64,000 bases of DNA, taken from the NCBI GenBank assembly GCA_033558025.1, contig JAUCEF010000010.1:707001-771000 (forward strand). The letters are read 5' to 3'. Below the pieces are notes generated by a model. It was not told the DNA's origin, did no database searches, and was given only the letters and a program-made list of their open reading frames with translations. Source of the stretch: Phytophthora sp. 'mugwort' (Eukaryota; Oomycota; Peronosporomycetes; Peronosporales; Peronosporaceae). Below are positions 54,199 to 64,000 of this stretch, piece by piece. The position numbers were made by a program, and so were the translations under genes. Positions within the stretch are counted from its first letter, which is position 1, and every line of letters begins with the position of its first letter.

Positions 54199-55024
54199 AC
54201 GGGAGGAGCTGCGGTGGACGTGACCTGTCGACACAGCGTCTTAATCCTTGTAGGCGTCCCAACCGGAGCAAGGGTCGCGGGCCGCATCGGCCGACGCAGT
54301 TAGTTAACTAACAATACAATAAAAATGACGGCACTATTTATTATGCTTGCCATCAAACTGCAATCTTTACTATTGAAGAGTTCCGTCGCCAATACATTTT
54401 TTTCGGTATTGGCGGACCCTCTGCTATATTTGAAGTGTGAAGTGAACGCTCCATCTGTGTAGTGAATGCAATATCCATGCCTTCTCCGAGCTAATAGCTG
54501 CAAAGCAAGCAGGCTGGTATCTGATCAATAACGGTCAGCCAGATGATGGCTCTACGAGCATAACGCACACCTAGATGACAACAAAAGATCAAGAATGCAA
54601 AGCTGATGACTTCAGGCACTTCCAGCTACTCACAACGACAAACAAAATGGCACTAGGGGTCGTAGCGTTAGGAGTAGCTCACTTTGTCTTTTATCTTCAG
54701 CATTATCTTCAAGCAAATAACTACGGCAAACTTCGGGGAGCTTCACCATCTCCCCAAGCGTGTCTTCGTTTCCTGCACACTGCAATTGTGAAATCAATGA
54801 AACGAATCTAAAAGAAACCCGACTTAATCCCGAATGCCTAGAAAGAGGATTGCAGATGCACTACATGCAATAAGTTTTATACTGGAAGTTGATTACTAAT
54901 GTGTGCTGGTGCCTCAGTCGAGTGGCTCGGTTCTCGACGTACCAAAATCGACGAGCTGAATGATTGTGTGGTTATCTACACCAGACTCATGCGGCATCTG
55001 CCGGCAAAAGTCGGTTCATTATGA
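54199..55024. other. Intergenic, no supported gene
   Basis: Short unassigned frames on both strands. Confidence 0.4.
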
Positions 55025-55190
55025 AAAGCAAACTCTGTTCACAACAGCCACGTATGGGTATTGCATTGGGTGCTTGGCCAGGAATTAGTTCTAGATCCAC
55101 ATTTTTGGACATGCTCGACCGCTTGGTCTACTGGAAATACACGACACAAGGACACTACATGTACACCTTGCCACCAATGTGGGGAAATGT
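55025..55190 (+). pseudogene. Possible SWEET gene fragment
   Basis: Across three frames, short pieces follow paralogue D in order: LFTTATYGY (D has LF...ALYGY), IHIFGHA (D has IYLFGDA), VYWKYTTQGHY (D has VYWRYTRQRHY; about 25 of 33 bases match) and MYTLPPM (D has MYAAPME, with the stretch between deleted). The match is short and frame-broken, so it is only suggestive. It would be a fifth, dead copy downstream of the cluster. Confidence 0.35.
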
Positions 55191-55588
55191 AACAATGCAA
55201 AAAAAAAATTCTTTTTCTAAATTTGAGCTTAACCTCAAAGCTGCAGTCCAGACGGAGTGGATGCAGAACGACTGGTGGGTGCGACATCACCCACGCATGC
55301 CAGCAATTGCATCGCTGCCACTTTGCAACTCACCCCACCTGGCTCACGCCCAAAGAGTCCAAGTATAGCATCGGGTGCCACACCCGCATCCTGGACGCTC
55401 ACCGACAAGGGGAGGACTGGGAGAGCACAATGGCATCCCCCGGACTACTGCTCGCCGCGTCTTAGCGAGTGGGAACCCGGAGGTGAAGAAATGTGTAGGC
55501 TTTCGGGCTGCTAACATCAAGCCTACCCAATGAAATCGAAGAGGCGCTTGTCGGCTACGTGGAAGATAATTGTCTGCTAAAGCTGGAG

Positions 55589-57177
55589 CAGCTGAAGGTT
55601 AGATATATCATCGGGTCTACTGCGGGCTGGTAAGGTGTCGGGTCGGGCCTGGATATCTTCCGAGTCATGCCCTGGTCAGACTGACCTGGAACCTGACCCG
55701 TAAGATACCACGCTGGGGAAGATAGCTAAGCGAGCAAAATACCGGTATAATACTGGTACTTCTGATTACCGTTGACATCAATTACATATTACATTTCGAT
55801 ATACACTACCGACAGACAAAAACATGCAAAAAGACGGGGTGTTATTTAAGAAGACGTGGTATTGCAGACCCGGATAAGATGGAATTGACCGGCAGCTGGA
55901 GGATCCACGTCGCCAGCGGCAGCCATAACAGCGTCAAGGTGATGGATCCGGACCATGCGACATGTCAGGTCTGTATATATGGTACGGATCCTGGGCCCGT
56001 CCCGTGGGGTGAGGTCCTAAGTACTAGATCCGATCAGTTTAGCTCACCCGGGTTGAAGGTCCGTAGCTAAATGGAGGTAGAGTGGAGACGGGTGGCCAGG
56101 AGTAGGTCAGAGAAGGGATCCTGGGTTATAAGTAGTCCGTAGGAACTTTTTTGGGATGGGGATCCGAAGGTAGATAGGCTAAGGTATAAATCAGAACCGA
56201 ATTGCATTGGAAGACAGACTTGACTATACTATAGGGGATTTCTATTGTTCCCATACATAGACCAAGTCTAAACTGTGGCGATCTTCCTGCACACGTGGCA
56301 GCCCCTGAATAGCTTGGCCAGGTCGCGCTAGCCCTTTGGTTTTTCAGCCCCCTCAAGATCCCGCTATTGGAGGCGGCAAGCATTGTAAAGGAACAAGGAC
56401 AACTCCGACAAGAAGCAAAGACACCCCAAGAAGGAACAACTTCGGATCCCGTATTTCTATTACGGATCCATAAAGTCTACGGAAGAGCTCAAGACCAAAC
56501 CGATACCGGATCTTGTGCGCAGGAATACCCGCGCAGATTCACCCCCTCCCGAGTCCCCACAAGGACGTCCAAGGCCCGCCAAATGCGCATCTCGTGTCAA
56601 CGAGAGAGCAGTACTAGCCTGCCGACGGGTACACAAGGTGAACCACTCAGCAACAACACGGTCGTCGGGGTATACGTCCGTGTCTGGGCGCAGTGCGTCT
56701 GAGATGGGATCCTACCTACTGAGTTTCAGCGGATCCACCCCACCACAAATATCTATCACCCAGTTATGCGCTCCGCGCAATCCCACCGACCCTAGTGCAC
56801 GATGCGCTCGTTGGAGCAGAACCCCAAGCCCGCTACGGCTCTCAAGCTTCACCTCCGTTTAATCGGGGGACATGACATCCGTCCCCCCTGCCGACCAAAC
56901 AGAAGGCTAAATTATCTTTTATACTTGTTTCCTGTATAGTTTGATCAGTGTCGGCCGATACCAGCGTGTTGTCACTAGTTCGAGATTCACTAGTCACAGA
57001 CTGTTCCTAGTCATTGGTGTCCAGGTTGCCAGCTACTATTTTCTTGGTATGGGTCTGGGGTCGGGCCTGGTTCCACGTAAGCTTCGCTGCAATCTATCCG
57101 CGGGTCTGGAGCAGGGTCAGTCTGACCTGACACCTGACCAGGCCCGCAGTAGACCCGATTAATAATCTATCCAGCTG
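55589..57177. repeat. Segment bounded by imperfect inverted repeats, GATC-rich
   Basis: The left arm (55589-55665: cagctgaagg, tcgggtctactgcgggc, ggtgtcgggtc) matches the reverse complement of the right arm (about 57100-57177). The 1.6 kb between carries about 14 GATC sites and a plus-strand frame (56367-56862 region) with unassigned sequence (RIPYFYYGSIKSTEELKTKP). This could be a DNA transposon or a rearranged retroelement end. No known domain. Confidence 0.45.
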
Positions 57178-57427
57178 AAGACGACGGTGTAGCAGAAGTT
57201 TGGTGTGCACCTCTGCACATCTTTGATCAGTTAAAAGCTCACCGGCAAACTCTATACGGTGAAGCAGGTATGACATTATAAACTGACGAACGTCGGTTGG
57301 AGTCTAACATTATGTTGAAAAGCATGTGAATATACGCTGGAGCCTTTAACTTGCAATAATGATGTCAACATTGAAAAGAACAAGATGTTTGCTAAGGTGC
57401 GTTCATTGTAAATTATGATGAAACAAA

Positions 57428-58600
57428 ATGCAACCCTTACTGCAGAAGAGCGCATGGTCGAGCACTAAAGGCGAGCGCGCCATCGTCAAGCTGCTGCCTA
57501 ACAAGAGTAAGACTCTGCGAATCCAGTGCGCAGTCTCGACTGAAGTCGGTCTACTGTGCTACGAGACTCAGCGCAGAAGCATAAAAATGGAAGAGAATAC
57601 TGCTTTTATTGACGCTGTGTACGATACCGCAAAGGCGTACTTCGTGATGGTGTAGCGGACCTACAATCCTGGCGCGAGCGACTCGGTCACCTGTGTCCGC
57701 AACACGTGGAACAGATGGTCGATCGTGGATTGGTGAAAGGGATGATGTTCCGTAAAAGACAATTCAACATGTGCGAAGCATGCAATCTGGGCAAGCAGCG
57801 AGCGAAGCCTGCGCAAAAGCAACTCGATCGCGGAGTAAGCAGCAGAATGACATACTATTTGCTGATCTGCTGTTCCCTCCGACAAACTTCAACTGTACGC
57901 GATTCAAAGCTATATTAGTGATCATGGACCCACATACACACGGTTCCTCACGGCGTACCTCGTACGGAACAAGACAAGTGAGGAGATTAACGCATTAATG
58001 CGCCGATATGTAGTTTGGGCAGAGCGGCAATATGGGTATCCATTGAAGGAGATCTTCAGGGATAAAGGTGGAGAGTTCGTGAATGAGGACATAACGGCGT
58101 GGTACCAGTATCATGGAATGGTGTACACCACCACACCACCCAACACGTCGCTACTCAAGATGGTTGAACGTAGCCATCAGTCCCTGTGTGGAATGATGAA
58201 GTCTATGCTGAAGGGGCCATTTTGGGTTGATGCATTGTACTATGCATTATACCTCAAGAGTCGGTCGTATTCGAGCGCAATTGACCGCAAGCCGTATGAA
58301 GCAATGTGGGAACGGAAACCCGACATGCATCATGTTCGTAAGTTTGGTGCCCTGTTATACGTGCACACGAAGGTGGAACCCTCGCGGCACAACTTTGCTG
58401 CTAATTGCCGATCGGGATTTGGCCTTGGATATCATGAAGGCACACTGGGATGCAAGGTTTACTTCCGACCGACGGCACGGTACTATTTGGGGGACAAAAA
58501 CAGTGAACGAGCAAGTCCTCTATAAGGACAGGCACGGATCTGATTTCGAAAACACAGTTCGTGAATGGTCCATTGCATCGTACCCAGACTTGACCAGTGT
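57428..58600 (+). pseudogene. Ty1/Copia GAG-pre-integrase and integrase, frame-broken
   Basis: Plus-strand blocks: 57680-57830 with RLGHLCPQHVEQMVDRGLVK and MCEACNLGKQR, the HHCC zinc region of Copia integrase; 57900-58525 with the catalytic core, including the FRDKGGEFVNEDI Asp, TTTPPNTSLLKMVERSHQSL (catalytic Glu) and KFGALLYVHTKVEPSRHNFA. The C-terminal part reads YKDRHGSDFE. Stops and frameshifts interrupt it. Reverse transcriptase, which should follow, is absent: at about 58602 the sequence changes to a Gypsy polyprotein. Confidence 0.8.
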
Positions 58601-58612
58601 TGGGGGGGGGGG

Positions 58613-61068
58613 CACGAGACGTTTATGGCTGCGATGTCTGCGTCCATACGACTACCGTCTCGGGGTCAAGCCCCAATAATGACCTCCGTTGTCGGAGATG
58701 TCGACGAGAACGCAACCGTCCAAGTGGAAGGATCACTTGACCTCCCGCTGAATCTGTGTATGGCGCGATCGCTGTGCACGGACGAGGACGGGCAAGTAGC
58801 CGTCGAAGTCTGTAGTGCGTCTGTGGAAGAATGATGGATCTTCAAGGGAACGGTTATTGCATCTACGACTCTGATTCCTGAGTTAGCTTTCGGGCTCGAA
58901 CAACCTAAAGTGAAAGGTCATGTGGCGACTACCGGCCGTGCTGTACCTGCTCAAGACTCGCGAGAAACGGTGAGCAAAGCCGAAGAACTGCCCGAACTGT
59001 CGAATGAAAAGAAGGTTAAGTCGGAGAAGCCGACCGTTCCCCCGGACAAACTGACGGAATATAAGCTGATTTTTCAGAGTGGAAACTGCCCCCGGAAATG
59101 AAGGCTCCTTTCCAGTCCGAATTGGATGCTTTTGAAGATATCTGTGGAGTCTTTAAAGCGACCTGCCCGAACGGATTTGCTGTGCTTCAAGATAGACACC
59201 GGAAAGAGTGCTCCGATCAAGCAACAACCGTACCTTTTCTCTCGGGCTGAAGGTGAAGTCATGGAGGCCGAGATACGGCAGGAGTTGGACCATTTGCTAA
59301 TCCTGAAAATATTTATTTACCTTTTACTTTAATAAAAATAGGTTCTTCGAACAGTCCCTGGGCTAGCCCGGTGCTGATGATTTGCAAGCCGGATGGAGGA
59401 ATTCGGTTTTGTATTGACTACCGACGGTTGAACGCTGTGGCTGTGAAGGACGGTTACCCGATGCCGTTGATCAAACGACATCCTCGATGTCCTAGGAGGA
59501 GCTCAACTGTTCTCGACGATGGATATAGCGTCTGGATACTGGAACGTTCCCATGGATGAATACAGCGTGTCGAGAACGGCTTTTACCTGCAAGTTTGACC
59601 TCTACCAGTGGCTCATCGTGTCTTTCGGGCTGTGCTACGCTGTTCCAGCTTTTGAATGGTTGGTGGGGACCGTTCTCGTGGATTTGAAGTGGCGAGTGTG
59701 CCTGGTATATCTTGATGACTGTGCCATATTTAGCAAGGACTTTCCGTCGCACCTAATACGGGTCCGTCAAGTGCTGACACAGTTCAAACAACCCGAATTC
59801 AAGCTTAAGATGAAGAGATGTCATTGGGACGGCGTCAAGTGACGTTCCTCGGTCGTATCGTGACCCGACTGTGGAAAATCTACGAGGCTTTGTTGGCTAT
59901 GCTGTTGGTATCGAGTCTAGAGCATCAAAAATGGTTGGATCGACTTCAGTGAAAGTGGTTGGACGCATTTCACGACTACTGGTGCGTGTTCTTGCCGAAC
60001 GAGCGGGTGGCTATCGTGAAGTATGGCAAAGGACTGAAGCTGGAATGGAAGCGAACGGTTAGCCGTGTGCGGTTAATCGGACAGGCGTTGTGAACGGTCG
60101 TCTCGTTGGTGGTCTACTCCTCGTTTTACGGAGTGCTGTTCGTTTGTGATTTGATTGGGTGTTCGTGCCGAGGATTGTTTGGGGGCTTCGCCTTCCTGTC
60201 TGCAATCAACTACCAGTTCACGGGCTTGGGTAGAACGGTCGAATACGACGGGTTTAGTCGTGAGCCAAGCCCTGCTGGGCTTCGACATGACTGTTCTTGT
60301 GGTGTGCTTTATTAGCCGCTGTTGGCGGTGGTACGAGGCTTCTGTCGGTGGACCATCTCCGTTCAAGATGGCCGGTGATGGTTATGCGACTTGGTTCAAA
60401 GCAATCGAGGAAGAAGCGCATGCGGAACAGCTCAGCGAAGCGTTATGGCAGATGGATGGAAGGGGAAGCCGTCCCCGCCGAACCGTTCCGAGTCAAAGTC
60501 AAAGGGCCGCAGAGCTACGTAAGTTGTATGCTAAGATGGAAGCAAGCCGTGTCGAAGAAGCTCGCCGTGCGTCCCGTGCTGGTCAAAGACAACGAGTTTC
60601 AGTCGGGGAGGATGCCATGAGCCCAGACGGTGGTTACCGTCTGGGTCGGGATGGGCCACGGCTTGCGCGACGGTCCAGGCTTGAAGAACTGGTCGACACC
60701 CATTCGCCGGGGGATGAGCTTTACGATTAGGCGAGTCGTGTCTGGTCCACAGCTGCCTTCAGTATACCGTCAACCCGGGTCGGGTTGGGCAACGGTCTGC
60801 GGTTCGTCCCTGTTCCCGGATAGGAGGGATTTTGGGCCATTTGTGAAGAAGCGGCGAGCTGCGAGGACGGAGGTCACGGAGGTAAATGCGGACGGCGGCC
60901 AAGTATGTGTGGACGGAACGGTCGAAGGGGTGTCAGGTGCCTGACCCGTGGGATGAGGACGGGCGTGCCAAGGTCGCGAAGGATGGCGTGCGGATTCCAG
61001 AGCTGAGAGTGGTTCTCTGGGGCTTTACTGCCAGATTTGAGTTAGTCAGTCGTGAATTTACCCGGTGA
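58613..61068 (+). pseudogene. Ty3/Gypsy Pol, internally deleted and frame-broken
   Basis: Starts in what appears to be the protease/linker (VVGDVDENATVQVEGSLDLP), then [55 protein letters not shown], and the active site VYLDDCAIFSK (near 59710). An AT-rich insert at about 59305-59340 interrupts the RT. RNase H and integrase are not recognisable; the sequence jumps to a C-terminal region (60440-61068: EAVPAEPFRVKVKGPQSYVS, RVVLWGFTARFELVSREFTR). Multiple stops. Confidence 0.75.
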
Positions 61069-61127
61069 ATAACAAGTTAAGTTTAATATTCGACTTCGTT
61101 AAGTTTGTTTTTATTTCCCTACAAGCG

Positions 61128-61479
61128 TGTACTACTTCTATCCAATATCGGCCGTCCTACACCGGGACGACTCGCGACACAAGCCTCTCTTCAAAATGGT
61201 GAACACAAGTACCCCTAATGATGTAGCCAACATCGCTATGACGTCACTGTAACGACGTCATGGATGGGTACCACGCATATTGGTACAAAGACCTCAGAAC
61301 CACCCAATAGGATAACTTCTAGGATACTTTATAGGTGTTTAATAGTAGTGTGTAGACGCAATAAAGGATATCACTTATAAATATTCAGTCTTTATCAACC
61401 TATTCTGGTAGCAGTCCCCATCACATGGGACTTGTAAACTGTCGTTCACGGAGAGTTTGTATACTCTCCAAAAGTCACA
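61128..61479 (+). repeat. Gypsy LTR, plus orientation
   Basis: Its reverse complement aligns with 37127-37458: tgacgtcac region, cctataaagtatcctag (reverse), gagagtatacaaactctcc (reverse), ending aaagtcaca. The next 35 bp (61480-61514) are also shared with 37092-37126 and end gtcaca. It can serve as 3' LTR for the Pol to its left and 5' LTR for the gag to its right. The left boundary is approximate. Confidence 0.7.
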
Positions 61480-61514
61480 CTTCCTGTGCCCAAGGTGTTG
61501 CGTGCCTCGTCACA

Positions 61515-61841
61515 ATGAAGGAGCCTGATTGTGGTTGTTTTTATGAAGGTGCTACGTTGACGTGTCCTAAATCCTCGAGTACTAGGACCCCCTAGCTGTC
61601 CATGTGGCAGAGCTAGCTGTTGATGCTTCTACTTTTCATTCTGCTCAATAATAAATTTGCTTCTTCGCAAAAAAAAATCCGGATATCGCGCTAAAGTTTA
61701 CGTTATGCTTCTTCCCGAAGAGCTTTTGTTAGCTCTCGAGCCAAGCAATCGACGACCGACGCTACAAGGACTTCTTGTCTTCGCGCTACGTTGGACTCGG
61801 TGTGAACAAGGTGGTAGGCTAAGTCATCTCAAGACAGCAAG
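61515..61841. other. Gypsy leader region between LTR and gag
   Basis: Untranslated leader by position. An A-run at about 61669-61677 and short frames only. Confidence 0.4.
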
Positions 61842-64000
61842 ATGGGAACTCGTTACGGTGTCGACTCGGCCGGTGACGTGGAGATGACGACGCCTCACCC
61901 CGTCTACAAGTTCATCAAGGCGCCACGACTGGCTGGCTGGTACCAGTCCTCCCTGACCGCGTGGAATCCCGAGTGGGAGCAATATCGGATGAAACTGTGC
62001 CACTTCGCCAATGTGACTGGTGAAAGCTACGGACGTGTAGTTGCCACGGTGAAGGCTCGATCGAGCTGGAAGTGTTTAAGGCGTTGGCCACGTATGTGCT
62101 GGAAAAAGACGTGGAGGCCGTGATCGATGCTGAGACCCAGGCGAACATGCAGAAGCGCTGCAGGTCTCTGAAGAACGCCTTTAATTCCATACGTCACCAC
62201 GCTTTTTCGTAAACAGCCGAAGATGGACATGTAGGTGGACGACTGTGCTGCTCGCGTGTTAAGTACTTCCAATCGTTCACGAAGGTCGTGGATTTTTTCA
62301 ATGGGCTACATACTCTGATTGACAGTGGTGATGTCGCAGTCCGGGTCACAAGGACCGCATCAAGGCTCGCTGATCAAGTACGAGTGGCATACTGATGACG
62401 CGGCACTTTTCGACCTGATCCTGTAACATGCACGTGTTTAGCAGCGCTTCCGTTCGCAGACTGCAGAACACTTCCGCCGGTGCAAGCTCGTGTGCAGTCT
62501 CAACATGAGCAGTCGAAGCGGCTTCCGAAAAAAACGGCGAGGCCCCCCTATCTGACAACAGGAAAGAAGACCCGCGCCCACCTCGCCATCGTTGCCTGGT
62601 CTACCGTCGTCCGCAAATGGCTCGATGAATGCCCTACTGCATCGCCGGAGCAACGAGCTGGTGCGCTGGCTAATGATTTCCCGACCGGTCGTAGTGTCGC
62701 TGGCCGAGTTTTCTCCTAGTTTTCAATTGGCGAAACTGGAGGCACAGATATCTGTCTATCTGGCCGAAGGCAAAAGCATCGAGTGTAGCGAGCAGGCCAC
62801 ACTGGCACTGGAGCTTATAACGGCCGCGAGTCCGGTTCATATGCCTGCAGTGGAATGTCTCGTTCTAGAGGGCGACGTTGAGGAGCTCCTGCTAGGTAAC
62901 GACGCGACGAAGTCTTCGGCATAGATATGGAGCGCGATTGATTGAACAGCTCGCTGGGCCAAGGCTACTCGACGAGGGGAAGGATGAATTTCCGGTAGGC
63001 TACGCGTTGGTACTGGAGAAGATGGAATTCTCGACCGGCTAGTGGACGAAGCGAGGGCTAATGGCATGCCCGCCGAGTATGAAGACCGACGAAGTGTGGT
63101 CTTTTGTACGTGAAATGTCGACGCCTTTCGCGAAAACCTAGGTGCCGACCCCTTGTATTGGTGGACCCGCTATTGGTGACACTCATCGGCAACGTCATGC
63201 CATTCAGGTGCAAACCGCGGAAATACGCTCCACTCACGAGTGCATTTCTTCGAGAATACACTGCTGAACTAGAAAAAACGTGGGTTCATCCGCAAGAATA
63301 ACGCCGCCAAATGGGCCTGTGCTGCTGTTCCTGTACGAAAACCTGGATCACAAAAAAAGTTCCGCATTACCATTGACTATCGACCGGTGAATAAGGTGAC
63401 AGTGCCAACCGCTGGCGCCATGCCGATTCTAGCGGTGGTGCCATCTAGGATTCGAGGTGAAAAGTGCTTTGCCAAATTTGACATGATAAAGGGCTTTTGG
63501 CAGCTTCCTTTGGACGTCGAGAGTCAGGCATTGATGTCGTTCATGACTGAGGACACGGTGTATACGACTACCCGTGTGCATCAAGGCGCAGTAGACCCGC
63601 GATCCACTTTCAGATACAGATGCAAGATACGCTAGCTCCAATGTTGCAGCCCAACGCCCCTGTATGGGTTGACGAAGTTATCATCTTTGCACCAGGTGGC
63701 GAGGGGTTCCTGCCAGCCATAAAGGAGTTCTTCATTATCCCGTGTGACAGACGTCTGAAACTCAATGCAGCTAAGAGCTCGCTCTTCCAAGTGGAGACGC
63801 TACGGTGCGGCAAGATAATCTTAGGCACCGGTATTCGGCATGATCCGGAATGCGTGAACGCCCTGACTGTGTGTACCAGCGCCGTAAACGATAGTCGAGC
63901 TACAATACTTCATGTGCAAAAGCAATTGGCTCCACCACGGATTCGTGAATATGTACGTGTTGTTGAACCACTGCAGGAGAAACTGGGATTGGAGCGCAAG
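61842..64000 (+). pseudogene. Ty3/Gypsy Gag-Pol, frame-broken, continues past right edge
   Basis: 61842-62060 is a Gag start (MGTRYGVDSAGDVEMTTPHP, then YKFIKAPRLAGWYQSSLTAW); 62060-62220 continues in another frame (EVFKALATYVLEKDVEAVID). 62720-62925 looks like the protease region (SPVHMPAVECLVLEGDVEEL, LLGNDA). 63360-64000 is reverse transcriptase: FRITIDYRPVNKVTVPT, CFAKFDMIKGFWQLPLDVES, then after a frameshift VWVDEVIIFAPGG at the catalytic position. Here the usual Y-x-D-D is replaced by W-V-D-E, one more sign of decay. Runs off the window. Confidence 0.75.

Noticed and set aside
1..64000. CRISPR arrays, rRNA, tRNA genes and RXLR or Crinkler effectors
   Set aside because: No regularly spaced repeats, no rRNA-like block, no cloverleaf I could assemble, and no signal peptide followed by RXLR or LxLFLAK in any plausible frame.

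Overview
The window looks like nuclear DNA of a plant-pathogenic oomycete, most likely Phytophthora or a close relative. This is inferred, not proven. The evidence is a few intron-poor host genes with short GT-AG introns (67, 89 and 81 bp), a cluster of intronless SWEET-type sugar transporters, one short block of degenerate CCCTAAA telomere-type repeats, and a dense mixture of decayed Gypsy, Copia, pogo, hAT and Mutator-like elements. There is nothing bacterial here: no operons, no CRISPR array, no rRNA. I also saw no convincing tRNA gene.

Layout. 1-1283 (minus): 5' part of a nucleoporin Nup54 gene. 1404-3335: a pogo-type DNA transposon with matching 27-bp terminal inverted repeats, 120 bp upstream of the Nup54 start codon. 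3950-10612: hAT and pogo relics, two inverted LTR-like sequences, a GATC-rich tract and a Gypsy gag relic. 10.9-13.1 kb: an AT-rich block with eroded coding sequence that I cannot assign. 14.6-16.7 kb and 21.4-23.45 kb: two inverted copies of one roughly 2.1-kb repeat, enclosing a C2H2 zinc-finger gene (17333-18169, plus) and a two-exon gene for an unrecognised 746-residue protein (18921-21242, minus). 24460-24723 (minus): a possible small secreted Ser/Thr-rich protein. 25.3-32.8 kb: pogo, integrase, ORF1/Gag-like and MULE relics, plus a 67-bp perfect palindrome.

33.2-51.2 kb holds four SWEET paralogues, all on the plus strand (33232, 35375, 49074, 50403). Between the second and third lies a nested transposon block of about 12.9 kb: a minus-strand chromodomain Gypsy element (37127 to about 45955), plus-strand gag-like pieces interleaved at its 3' end, a 1758-bp pogo element inserted cleanly in its 5' LTR at a TA dinucleotide, and a 2.25-kb Mutator-like element next to it. 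From 51.9 kb to the right edge the sequence is again transposon wreckage: a hAT relic, a possible SWEET fragment, an inverted-repeat-bounded segment, a Copia integrase fused to a Gypsy polyprotein, an LTR, and the start of another Gypsy element that runs off the edge.

How it fits together. The recognisable host functions are nuclear-pore transport (Nup54), probable transcriptional regulation (zinc finger) and sugar movement across membranes (SWEETs). The SWEETs share N-x-x-x-W motifs in both halves but differ in their conserved prolines and tails, as expected of tandem duplicates that are diverging while transposons push them apart. Most other open frames are antisense shadows or shattered transposon genes.
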